Virus record (IMG/VR): IMGVR_UViG_3300018426_003176 | Location: 1 to 24,905 of that record | Length of the DNA: 24,905 nt | DNA from: a virus | Reading direction: 5' to 3' (one strand) | In this document: positions 7,887 to 14,640 of the stretch, in pieces | Layout of the letters: each line of letters begins with the position of its first letter | Numbering within the stretch: position 1 is the first letter of the stretch | The notes under the pieces: generated by a model | The model's input: the letters and a program-made list of their open reading frames with translations, nothing else | Database searches by the model: none | What the model was told of the DNA's origin: nothing | Program-made: the position numbers and the translations under genes

Positions 7887-7894
7887 TATATAAT
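7867..7894 (+). promoter_or_regulatory. Sigma70-type promoter, TTGACA-N16-TATAAT
   Basis: TTGACA at 7867-7872 and TATAAT at 7889-7894, spacer 16, preceded by AAATAG. The -35 box is inside the last codons of pcyX (encoding I-V-D). It should drive 7929, gp33 and gp59. Same 12-mer as at 6081, 8845 and 11217. Confidence 0.75.
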
Positions 7895-7928
7895 AGATAT
7901 ATAATCGAATTAATAAAAGGAGACAAAA

Positions 7929-8150
7929 GTGGGTATGACAACATCAGGGATGTGGCCAAACACATTACTTAAAGAAAGAGATGGTAAAACATTAAAAGTA
8001 GAAATTTTTGAAAGTTCGGATGGATCTTCGTGTAAATTTTATATTAATGAAGAGTTAGTGGCAGAAGAAATGTACCCTTTAAAATCTCGTCAATGGGCAG
8101 AAGATGCTGCAGAAAATTGGCTTGATGGTATTAAAACACTTAAAGGATAA
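7929..8150 (+). CDS. Small conserved phage protein, unknown function
   Basis: A 73-residue protein with GTG start. AAAGGAG at 7916-7922 is six bases from GTG 7929, better placed than for the ATG at 7935, so GTG is chosen. The pattern WPNTLLKERDGKTLKVEIFESSDGSSCKFYINEELV reads as three or four beta strands followed by a C-terminal helix with RQWAEDAAENWLDGI. I associate similar small proteins with the region before gp33 in T4-like cyanophages, but know no function. It is the first gene after a consensus promoter and is followed by gp33 after two bases. Confidence 0.65.
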   Translation: MGMTTSGMWPNTLLKERDGKTLKVEIFESSDGSSCKFYINEELVAEEMYPLKSRQWAEDAAENWLDGIKTLKG

Positions 8151-8152
8151 TT

Positions 8153-8389
8153 ATGTTAGTCACGCCAAAAACTCCAGAAAGGATTCATCATGAAATAGAA
8201 GGCATGTTAAAGAAAGGTGTAAGTTATATAGATGCTCTATGTGAATATGCTAGAATTAATGAAATAGAAATAGAAGTTATAGCAGATATTGTTAAGAAAT
8301 CAACCATATTAAAGGAAAAAATAAAGACCGAAGCAGTTGAGCTGAGGATGGTACATTCAGATGATACAGACATCACTAAGTTATGCTAA
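8153..8389 (+). CDS. 33: Late transcription coactivator gp33-like
   Basis: A 78-residue helical protein with the pattern of gp33 from marine T4-like phages: YIDALCEYARINEIEIEVIADIVKKSTILKEKIKTEA. In T4, gp33 binds the beta flap of host RNA polymerase and links the sliding clamp gp45 to late transcription with sigma factor gp55. It is shorter than T4 gp33 (112 residues), as is usual in marine relatives. Its position directly before gp59, with a 29-base overlap, matches the T4 order 33-59-32. The exact TATAAATA words in this window are the expected targets of a gp55/gp33 system, although gp55 itself lies outside the window. Confidence 0.75.
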   Translation: MLVTPKTPERIHHEIEGMLKKGVSYIDALCEYARINEIEIEVIADIVKKSTILKEKIKTEAVELRMVHSDDTDITKLC

Positions 8390-8960
8390 TGAAAAGTCGT
8401 TTGAGTATTACGTAAAATATTTAGCACTCAAACAACATTTTTCAAGCGATTATGATTTCCATAAGTATAATGGAAAAATAAGAGCAAATTTTGATAAGTA
8501 TCGTACTAGAAATGATTGTTATTTCTTTGAAAAATTATCAAATAAAGATGATCCTATAAATCTAATGGTTGCTAATATGATAGTAAAACCAAATGTTTGG
8601 ATAAGAGAAATTATAGAACAAGATGGTGAAGAAAGATATATTGAATGGAAAAAGAAAATACAATCACTATCAAAAGTATTTAAAACAGATTTGAATAATT
8701 TACAAGATAATTATCAACAAAACTTTGTATCAGTAGACGGGCAACATCCATATGTAATTACTGCATATATGCAAAGAAAAATTAGTTTGGAGACGTTAAC
8801 TATATTAGCAAAGATTTCTAATATATTTCCATATTGGGAAGAAAAAATAGTTGACAAATTCATAGCAGGTGATATAATTAAACTAATAAAAAATTATTCA
8901 CCATTTTTAGAAATTGACGAAAAAAAGTTCAAAAAAATTATACGTGAACGTTTTTTCTGA
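8361..8960 (+). CDS. 59: Helicase loader gp59
   Basis: A 199-residue protein matching T4 gp59 (217 residues), which loads gp41 helicase on gp32-covered forks. The N-terminal YYVKYLALKQHFSSDYDFHKYN corresponds to T4 'YKLYLMIKQHMNGKYDVIKYN', and YFFEKLSNK matches T4 'YFFQKLSEK'. The C-terminal part is helical, with MQRKISLETLTILAKI similar to T4's 'LQSNIISFETFILLD'. It overlaps gp33 by 29 bases in another frame and is followed by gp32 after a 74-base leader. A promoter for gp32 is embedded in its 3' end (8851-8878). Its partners gp32 and gp41 are both encoded close downstream. Confidence 0.85.
   Translation: MIQTSLSYANEKSFEYYVKYLALKQHFSSDYDFHKYNGKIRANFDKYRTRNDCYFFEKLSNKDDPINLMVANMIVKPNVWIREIIEQDGEERYIEWKKKIQSLSKVFKTDLNNLQDNYQQNFVSVDGQHPYVITAYMQRKISLETLTILAKISNIFPYWEEKIVDKFIAGDIIKLIKNYSPFLEIDEKKFKKIIRERFF
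8851..8878 (+). promoter_or_regulatory. Sigma70-type promoter inside gp59, for gp32
   Basis: TTGACA at 8851-8856 and TATAAT at 8873-8878 with spacer 16, preceded by AAATAG. It is wholly inside the gp59 coding sequence (TTGACA lies in codons for I-V-D) and points to gp32. Same 12-mer as three other promoters in the window. Confidence 0.7.
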
Positions 8961-8968
8961 TATAAATA
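8961..8968 (+). promoter_or_regulatory. T4-type late promoter, TATAAATA
   Basis: Exact match to the T4 late -10 element, placed immediately after the gp59 stop and 66 bases before the gp32 start. T4 gene 32 is also transcribed late. Together with the embedded sigma70-type site it would give gp32 expression both early and late. Confidence 0.7.
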
Positions 8969-8970
8969 AG

Positions 8971-9022
8971 TATGTAGGTTATCCTACGTATATAACGCAA
9001 TACAAAAATACAACGCAATATA
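8971..9022 (+). promoter_or_regulatory. gp32 mRNA leader: hairpin followed by A-rich direct repeat
   Basis: Bases 8971-8978 and 8983-8990 can form an 8-pair stem (one U-G pair) around loop TTAT: core GTAGG/CCTAC. Downstream, AACGCAATA occurs at 8994-9002 and 9012-9020, an 18-base period, in an A-rich stretch poor in G that leads into the AAGGAG ribosome site. In T4, gp32 represses its own translation by binding an unstructured leader nucleated at a pseudoknot. This leader has the right parts for a similar control; a pseudoknot itself cannot be shown by eye. Confidence 0.5.
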
Positions 9023-9034
9023 AGGAGAAATGAT

Positions 9035-9967
9035 ATGTCATTCGACGCACTCAAAAAGAATCGTTCAGCTTCGCTCGATAAACTGAACAAACAACTAGAA
9101 AACATTTCACAAAAATCTTACTCAGATCCTAACGAAGGAAAGTTTTGGAAGCCAACTCGCGATCAAGCAGGTAATGGTTTTGCAATCATTCGTTTCTTGC
9201 CAGCACCTAATGGTGAAGAAATGCCTTTTGTACGTATCTGGGATCACGGTTTCCAAGGTCCTACGGGTCTTTGGTATATCGAAAATTCTCTTACTACTTT
9301 AAATCAAGATGATCCTGTATCAGAATACAATGGTAAACTTTGGAATAGTGGTGTTGAAGCTGATAAAGAACAAGCACGTAAACAAAAACGTCGTTTGAAA
9401 TATGTCGCTAATATCCAAGTTATTAAAGATTCTGCTAATCCAGCAAATGACGGTAAAGTATTCCTTTATCAGTTTGGTAAAAAGATCTTTGATAAATTGA
9501 ATGATCTTATGAATCCACAATTCGAAGATGAAACACCAGTAAATCCATTTGATCTATGGGAAGGTGCTAATTTCCGTCTTAAGATTCGTCAGTTCGAAGG
9601 TTATCCTAACTATGATAAATCTGAGTTCGAAGCTCCATCACCTCTATCTGAAGATGATGCAGTGTTAGAATCGATTTATAATCAAGAGCATTCATTGCAA
9701 GATTTGATTGATCCTAAGAATTTTAAATCTTATTCTGAATTGAAAGCAAAATTACACCGTGTACTTGCACTTGGTGAAGCTCCAATTGAACCTTCTACAG
9801 CAGAAGATAATATTGAAGCAGATGATCTAGATCTAAGTAAAATGGGTAATAATGAGAAAGTAGCATCTGCTCCAGAAGCTCCTGCTGCACCTCAAGAGTC
9901 ATCAGCAATGAATATGGCAGATGATGACGATGATCTTTCAATTTTCAAGGAACTAGCAAATGGCTAA
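9035..9967 (+). CDS. 32: Single-stranded DNA-binding protein gp32
   Basis: A 310-residue relative of T4 gp32 (301 residues), which coats ssDNA cooperatively in replication, repair and recombination. The N-terminal KKNRSASLDKLN corresponds to the T4 cooperativity region around KRKST. The core has VRIWDHGFQG, WYIENSLTTL, DPVSEYN and GKVFLYQFGKKIFDKLN, the last matching T4 'GKVFKYRFGKKIWDKIN'. The C-terminus is acidic (ADDDDDLSIFKELANG), as needed for binding partner proteins. Unlike T4, the zinc site is absent: H71 remains, but the cysteine positions are S85 and the D-D-P-V-S segment at 92-96. A strong AAGGAG precedes the ATG. The stop overlaps the next gene by eight bases. Confidence 0.93.
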   Translation: MSFDALKKNRSASLDKLNKQLENISQKSYSDPNEGKFWKPTRDQAGNGFAIIRFLPAPNGEEMPFVRIWDHGFQGPTGLWYIENSLTTLNQDDPVSEYNGKLWNSGVEADKEQARKQKRRLKYVANIQVIKDSANPANDGKVFLYQFGKKIFDKLNDLMNPQFEDETPVNPFDLWEGANFRLKIRQFEGYPNYDKSEFEAPSPLSEDDAVLESIYNQEHSLQDLIDPKNFKSYSELKAKLHRVLALGEAPIEPSTAEDNIEADDLDLSKMGNNEKVASAPEAPAAPQESSAMNMADDDDDLSIFKELANG

Positions 9968-10289
9968 TAAAACCTACGAAGAGCTCTTAGACTTTGACTT
10001 TGGCTTCAGCTTTATCGACGAGGAACTCGAAGAAAAACAAGCTGCGGCCGAAGAAACCATTCAACAAGTCAGTAGCGAAAAGCAAACTTTAGAAGATCAA
10101 TTAACTGACGCTAAAGTAAAAGCTGACGACCTTGAATATCGTCTAGAACTTTTATATAAATCAATAACACCGTTTTTAGACAATTTATGTCAAAATGCGG
10201 ATAAGTCAACAATTTATTGGCCTGATCGTGTTTCAAAGATTAATGCCTATAAAGCAAAACTATTAACAATTGTAGATGGAGGGTCTTAA
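9960..10289 (+). CDS. Coiled-coil protein between gp32 and uvsX, unknown
   Basis: A 109-residue protein. After an acidic N-terminus (LLDFDFGFSFIDEELEEK), residues from about 25 to 70 form an obvious heptad-like coiled coil (AAAEETIQQVSSEKQTLEDQL...VKADDLEYRLELLY). The C-terminal 40 residues look globular and contain KSTIYWPDRVSKINAYKAKLL. No family is recognised. It overlaps gp32's end by eight bases and uvsX's start by one, so its product should be made together with these two. A small accessory factor of the replication or recombination complex would fit the position, but that is inference only. Confidence 0.7.
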   Translation: MANKTYEELLDFDFGFSFIDEELEEKQAAAEETIQQVSSEKQTLEDQLTDAKVKADDLEYRLELLYKSITPFLDNLCQNADKSTIYWPDRVSKINAYKAKLLTIVDGGS

Positions 10290-11359
10290 TGAGTCTATTA
10301 GATAAGATTGTAAAAAATAGTACCATTAAAATGACTGCTCCTATTGCAGAGTCAAAAGTTTTTGGTAAAAAAGATATGGCACCAACATCAGTGCCTATGG
10401 TAAATGTTGCATTATCTGGTAATTTAGATGGTGGTTTAACTCCAGGACTTCTTGTTCTGGCTGGACCATCTAAACATTTCAAATCTGCTTTCGCTCTTTT
10501 AATGGCTTCAGCATATATGAAAAGAAATCCAGATGCAGTATTATTGTTTTATGATTCAGAGTTTGGTACACCACAAGCTTATTTCGAATCATTTGATATT
10601 GACATGAATCGTACAGTTCATACTCCAGTTACAAATGCTGAAGAACTTAAATTCGATATTACTTCTCAACTTGATAAAATTGAAAAAGGCGAGAAGGTTA
10701 TTATTGTAATCGATTCAGTTGGTAACCTTGCATCTAAGAAAGAGGTTGAAGATGCACTTGACGGTAAATCAGTTGCTGATATGTCACGTGCTAAAGCACT
10801 TAAATCTCTATTCCGTATTGTAACACCACATTTAAATCTTAAAGATATTCCACTTATTGCAGTTAATCATACTTACAAAGAGATTGGATTATTCCCTAAA
10901 GATGTTGTGTCTGGTGGTACAGGTATTTACTATTCAGCTGATGCAATTTGGATTATTGGTCGTCAACAAGATAAAGTTGGTACAGAAATTCAAGGTTATC
11001 ATTTTGTAATTAACATCGAAAAATCTCGTCATGTTAAAGAAAAATCTAAGATTCCTATTACAGTAAGTTGGGAAGGTGGTATTCAAAAACTATCTGGACT
11101 TATGGAAGTTGCTGAAAAAGGTGGATATATTATCAAACCAAAAGTTGGTTGGTATCAAGCTGTAGATCCATCTACTGGTGAAGTTATTTCTGGCGATAAA
11201 AATTATCGTGCGAAAGAAATAGTTGACAATCCAGAGTTTTGGGATATAATATTTAATAATACAGATTTTAAAGATTATATTAAAAATGCTTTTTCAGTGG
11301 GAGGAAGTGTTATAATCTCTGATGATGAAACAGTGACTGAAGACGTAAAGGATGATTGA
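10289..11359 (+). CDS. uvsX: UvsX recombinase (RecA/Rad51 type)
   Basis: UvsX is the phage RecA homologue that forms filaments on ssDNA and carries out strand exchange in recombination-dependent replication. The 356-residue protein has Walker A at 59-66 (GPSKHFKS, cf. T4 GPSKSFKS), FYDSEFG with catalytic-Glu candidate E91, Walker B VIIVIDSVGN with D142, and the loop segment VVSGGTGIYYSAD. The C-terminal tail is acidic. It is slightly shorter than T4 UvsX (about 390). Start ATG overlaps the previous stop (TAATG); its end overlaps the gp41 start by eight bases. A promoter aimed at gp41 is embedded near its 3' end at 11223-11250. Confidence 0.95.
   Translation: MSLLDKIVKNSTIKMTAPIAESKVFGKKDMAPTSVPMVNVALSGNLDGGLTPGLLVLAGPSKHFKSAFALLMASAYMKRNPDAVLLFYDSEFGTPQAYFESFDIDMNRTVHTPVTNAEELKFDITSQLDKIEKGEKVIIVIDSVGNLASKKEVEDALDGKSVADMSRAKALKSLFRIVTPHLNLKDIPLIAVNHTYKEIGLFPKDVVSGGTGIYYSADAIWIIGRQQDKVGTEIQGYHFVINIEKSRHVKEKSKIPITVSWEGGIQKLSGLMEVAEKGGYIIKPKVGWYQAVDPSTGEVISGDKNYRAKEIVDNPEFWDIIFNNTDFKDYIKNAFSVGGSVIISDDETVTEDVKDD
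11223..11250 (+). promoter_or_regulatory. Sigma70-type promoter inside uvsX, for gp41
   Basis: TTGACA at 11223-11228 and TATAAT at 11245-11250 with spacer 16, preceded by AAATAG. It lies in the uvsX coding sequence, again with TTGACA inside codons for I-V-D, about 100 bases before the gp41 start. Fourth copy of the 12-mer AAATAGTTGACA. Confidence 0.65.
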
Positions 11360-12740
11360 AAAAACAGTAATATCAAACCTAGTATTTAATGAAGACTATT
11401 ATCGAAAAGTATATCCATATGTACAAGTAGAGTACTTTGATGATAATAGTCTGAAAAAAATATTTGAAACCTATTCTACATACGTAGAAGAATTTAAAGA
11501 GCCTCCTTCAATAGAGGCTCTCAAAATTTCACTAGATAAGAGAAAAGATTTAAATGAAGATGGATATAAAGAAGTTATGTCCACCGTGGATTCTCTTGCT
11601 CTAGATAATGATACAAACATTGACTGGCTAGTTTCTGAAACTGAGAAATTCTGCCAGGATAAAGACTTGTTTAACTCTATTCGTAAAGCAATTTTGATCA
11701 TGGATGGTGAAGACAAAGTAAATGAAAAAGGTTCTATTCCCGAACTTTTATCTAAGTCTCTTTCCATCAGTTTTGATAGTTCGATTGGTCATGATTTTAT
11801 TGATGATGCTGATAGTCGTTATGACTTCTATCATAGAAAAGAAGAACGACTACCTTTTGATATTGAGATGCTGAATAAAGTTACCAAGGGCGGGCTACCA
11901 CGTAAGTCCATGTCAGTACTCCTTGCAACGACTGGCGGTGGTAAGTCTCTCGTCAAATGTCATATGGCTGCTTCTTATCTAATGCAAGGTAAGAACGTAG
12001 TTTATATTACTATGGAAATGGCAGAGGAAAGAATTGCAGAGCGTATCGATGCTAATATGATGGATACTTCTCTTGATGATTTAAAAATTATGCCAAGAGA
12101 TGTATATGAAAAACGAATTAATCGTATTAAAGATAAAACAACTGGTAAACTTGTTGTAAAAGAATATCCAACCGGTTCTGCTCATGCTGGACATTTCCGA
12201 CATCTATTAAATGAATTAAAGATGAAACGTGGATTTACTCCAGACGTTATCTTTATTGATTATTTAAATATATGTGCTTCATCTCGAGTTAAAGGCGCGG
12301 CTCAAGCAAACTCTTATACACTTGTAAAATCAATTGCAGAAGAAATTCGTGGTCTTGCAATGGAGTTTAATTGCGCTATTGTAACATCTTCTCAATATAA
12401 TAGAGATGCTTATGGAAATTCTGATGTAGATCTTACAAATACTTCAGAATCTATGGGTATTACTCATACCGCGGATTGTATACTTGGTATTATATCATCT
12501 GAAGATCTTGATAATCTTGGCCAAATTATGTTTAAACAATTGAAAAATCGTTGGAATGATTTGAACTATTATCGTAGATTTGTAGTTGGTATTGATAGAT
12601 CTAAAATGCAAATATATGATCTCGAAGATAATGCACAACAAAATATTCAAAATGATAATCCAACTGCTAATACAACACCAAATGGACCAGCTTTTGGACA
12701 ATCTAAGAAAACATTATTCTCAGCAGGCGGCATTGTATAA
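11352..12740 (+). CDS. 41: Replicative DNA helicase gp41 (DnaB-like)
   Basis: A 462-residue SF4 helicase, close to T4 gp41 (475 residues), the hexameric 5'-3' replication helicase that works with primase gp61. The N-terminal helical domain spans about residues 1-150. The RecA-like motor starts at LPFDIEMLNKVTKGGLPRKSM, with Walker A at 192-199 (ATTGGGKS), VVYITMEMAEERIAERI as the motif carrying the catalytic Glu, and Walker B DVIFIDYLNI with D303. VTSSQYNRDAYGN and ESMGITHTADC match DnaB motifs 3 and 4. The C-terminal tail is low-complexity (NDNPTANTTPNG). The last codons overlap a late promoter word (TATAAATA, 12736-12743). Confidence 0.94.
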   Translation: MIEKTVISNLVFNEDYYRKVYPYVQVEYFDDNSLKKIFETYSTYVEEFKEPPSIEALKISLDKRKDLNEDGYKEVMSTVDSLALDNDTNIDWLVSETEKFCQDKDLFNSIRKAILIMDGEDKVNEKGSIPELLSKSLSISFDSSIGHDFIDDADSRYDFYHRKEERLPFDIEMLNKVTKGGLPRKSMSVLLATTGGGKSLVKCHMAASYLMQGKNVVYITMEMAEERIAERIDANMMDTSLDDLKIMPRDVYEKRINRIKDKTTGKLVVKEYPTGSAHAGHFRHLLNELKMKRGFTPDVIFIDYLNICASSRVKGAAQANSYTLVKSIAEEIRGLAMEFNCAIVTSSQYNRDAYGNSDVDLTNTSESMGITHTADCILGIISSEDLDNLGQIMFKQLKNRWNDLNYYRRFVVGIDRSKMQIYDLEDNAQQNIQNDNPTANTTPNGPAFGQSKKTLFSAGGIV

Positions 12741-12743
12741 ATA
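12736..12743 (+). promoter_or_regulatory. T4-type late promoter, TATAAATA
   Basis: Exact late -10 word overlapping the gp41 stop codon, 24 bases before the start of the next gene. It marks a change from replication genes to a probable late gene set. Confidence 0.75.
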
Positions 12744-12764
12744 TACCTAAACAGTAAAGGTATA
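12742..12764 (+). repeat. Inverted repeat over the ribosome site
   Basis: TATACCT (12742-12748) and AGGTATA (12758-12764) are perfect 7-base complements with a 9-base loop. The right arm contains the AGG of the ribosome site for 12768. In transcripts starting upstream of the late promoter both arms are present and could hide this site; a transcript from the late promoter itself would lose most of the left arm. Confidence 0.4.
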
Positions 12765-12767
12765 ACA

Positions 12768-13589
12768 ATGAAGGGTTTTAAAAAATATATCAATGAAACA
12801 GTTGGCGTGGGCGGTCTTGCGTATGAAGCAAAAGTACGTAAGTCTGTAATTCAAACTTTAAAAAACAGAGCGTTTTCAAAAGATAAACGTATTACTCTTA
12901 AACCAGACAATGCTGGTGGATTTGCTTCTAATGTAGTAGATATGTACCTTACTTTAGATGGTAAAGATGTTCCTGTAGAAATTAAAATGGATAAAGATGC
13001 TCAAATGGGCGGACCATCTGTTAAGATTAATAAAGGAAAACCATACGGACTTTCAAAAGCAGGTGAAGATCTTGAAGATGATGTACAAGAAATGATTATC
13101 AATGCTGTTAAGTCAAAAGAAAGACCTATCAGAAATTATATCAAGCAAATGAAAACGCTAGAGCCAATTGAGCTACATAAGCAAGCTGGCGTATACGAAG
13201 TTCCATTCAAAACAACAAAAGAAGCTTGGGCAATATTACAGAAAAAAGGTTTACTCAAACCTATCAATACTATAGTTAAATATAATACTAAATTTATTCA
13301 TGATTGGTATGCAAGAAAAAAATGTTATTATATTCAAATTGGTAAATTGGGTATGTTCTATTTACAAAAAAATCCATTAGGTTTAAAAATTCCACAACTT
13401 AAAGCAGATATAGAAATTTATGTTCGCTTGACTCGTTCTGGTTCTGGTGGAACTAAAGCATATCCAACACAAAGATCATCTCAAATCAGAGCAATTGCTA
13501 GTCTAAAAGTAAAAGGTGGTAAATCTCCATTATCTTTAGATAATCCAAAAGATGTAGAAGAAATATTTAATCAAATGATGAGCAAGTAA
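12768..13589 (+). CDS. PD-(D/E)XK nuclease-like protein with capsid-targeting-like N-terminus
   Basis: The 273-residue protein has a nuclease-like core: E20 in the first helix, D58 in SNVVDMYL, then 12 residues to E71-I-K73 (VEIK), which is the D...(D/E)xK pattern of PD-(D/E)XK nucleases. The remaining part is basic. Its N-terminus MKGFKKYINE follows the same pattern as the T4 internal protein III leader (MKTYQEFIAE as I recall it): M-K-x-aromatic-x-x-aromatic-I-x-E, ending in the gp21 protease motif I-x-E at residue 10. It is the first gene after a late promoter, with AAAGG seven bases from ATG. A packaged nuclease is therefore plausible, but neither packaging nor activity is shown. Confidence 0.6.
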   Translation: MKGFKKYINETVGVGGLAYEAKVRKSVIQTLKNRAFSKDKRITLKPDNAGGFASNVVDMYLTLDGKDVPVEIKMDKDAQMGGPSVKINKGKPYGLSKAGEDLEDDVQEMIINAVKSKERPIRNYIKQMKTLEPIELHKQAGVYEVPFKTTKEAWAILQKKGLLKPINTIVKYNTKFIHDWYARKKCYYIQIGKLGMFYLQKNPLGLKIPQLKADIEIYVRLTRSGSGGTKAYPTQRSSQIRAIASLKVKGGKSPLSLDNPKDVEEIFNQMMSK

Positions 13590-13590
13590 A

Positions 13591-14598
13591 ATGGCAACAT
13601 TTACTGCTATGAATTTTCCTCGCGAAGGCAATGAAGATTTTAATAGAGCAGGATATAGAACAGTATATGCTCCGTCATCAAATGCAAATACTTTTAAATA
13701 TGCAAAAGGATTTCCATTAGCACAAGATACATATTTGTATACTGATGATGGTCAGCCTATAAGAAAACTAAATAAAGGTTCTCATGTTCATTTCTTATAT
13801 CCTTCTAGATTAGTTCATAATTTAGATATAGGTATTTCTAGAAGAGGTACATATAGCGCCATTTCTACTAAAAGTCATAAAGGTAGAGTAGAAGGATATA
13901 TTTTAATTAGTCATGTAATTAAACCAGCCGGCGGAGCACAAAATAGAGTTGCTTCGGGTTCAGCCTCACAAAAAGCTGTTGCTGATGCAGTACAAAATAT
14001 AGCATTCAAACATGATTATGATTATAAATTTATTTCTATGGCTAGGCCGGGATCTAATGCGCCAGATTTAATATGTGAAGTCGATGGCCACAAAACTCAG
14101 TTTGAAATTAAAGGCGCCGGAAGTGATAATGCGCCTATTACATTTTTTGATAAATCGGTAAGTAGGATTAGAAAAACTCCAAAAATTATAGATGATATAT
14201 CAAAATTATTTGCTACTCATAATAAACTTAAATTAGTAAAAAAAGATTTTGTTAGTGTTATTGATTATTTTAGAGCAGAAAATAACGAGTTTGGGTTTCC
14301 TGGAGATGATGGAGCTCCAAAGTCCGGTAAAATACCACCATTTTTTACAACAACAAGTAGACCATTATTATTAAAATTACATAAGTTAATATTACGTCAT
14401 TTTGCTGAAGGTGGAGATAACTACTTTGTAATAAATAATAGAAGTAATAATACTTTTAAATTTTATTATACTGAATACGGGCAAAATATTTTGCATTTAA
14501 AAGATCTTCCAGAGTTTAGTTCTTTTTCATTAGCAACATATGGTGGAGCTTCTAGTGGATCTATGCGCGCAGGTTTAAAAATAAAATTAAGAGATTAA
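13591..14598 (+). CDS. Second PD-(D/E)XK nuclease-like protein
   Basis: The 335-residue protein contains P158-D159, then 12 residues to E172-I-K174 (FEIKG), a complete PD-(D/E)XK signature with the same D-to-E spacing as the gene before. The segment before it, SASQKAVADAVQNIA, fits the first helix, though without an obvious glutamate. The N-terminal 110 residues (FPLAQDTYLYTDDGQ, GSHVHFLYPSR, GRVEGYILISH) look like a separate beta-rich domain. There is no capsid-targeting-like leader. It starts one base after the previous stop. Substrate unknown; restriction-like, repair or packaging-related roles are all possible. Confidence 0.6.
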   Translation: MATFTAMNFPREGNEDFNRAGYRTVYAPSSNANTFKYAKGFPLAQDTYLYTDDGQPIRKLNKGSHVHFLYPSRLVHNLDIGISRRGTYSAISTKSHKGRVEGYILISHVIKPAGGAQNRVASGSASQKAVADAVQNIAFKHDYDYKFISMARPGSNAPDLICEVDGHKTQFEIKGAGSDNAPITFFDKSVSRIRKTPKIIDDISKLFATHNKLKLVKKDFVSVIDYFRAENNEFGFPGDDGAPKSGKIPPFFTTTSRPLLLKLHKLILRHFAEGGDNYFVINNRSNNTFKFYYTEYGQNILHLKDLPEFSSFSLATYGGASSGSMRAGLKIKLRD

Positions 14599-14640
14599 AA
14601 ACGTTGTACTTTTTAATAAAAATAGGTTATAATATAACTA

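Noticed and set aside
7900-7905. Second TATAAT downstream of the promoter at 7867
   Set aside because: It is 27 bases from TTGACA, too far for a normal spacer; the TATAAT at 7889 has spacer 16.
8960-9034. Search of the largest gap for a tRNA
   Set aside because: The 74-base gap has no cloverleaf or T-loop sequence and is explained by a late promoter, hairpin, repeats and ribosome site of gp32.
14596-14613. Possible terminator AAAAACGT-TGT-ACTTTTT after the second nuclease-like gene
   Set aside because: The stem is almost only A-T with a bulge and would be too weak; no GC-rich stem is present, so I do not call a terminator.
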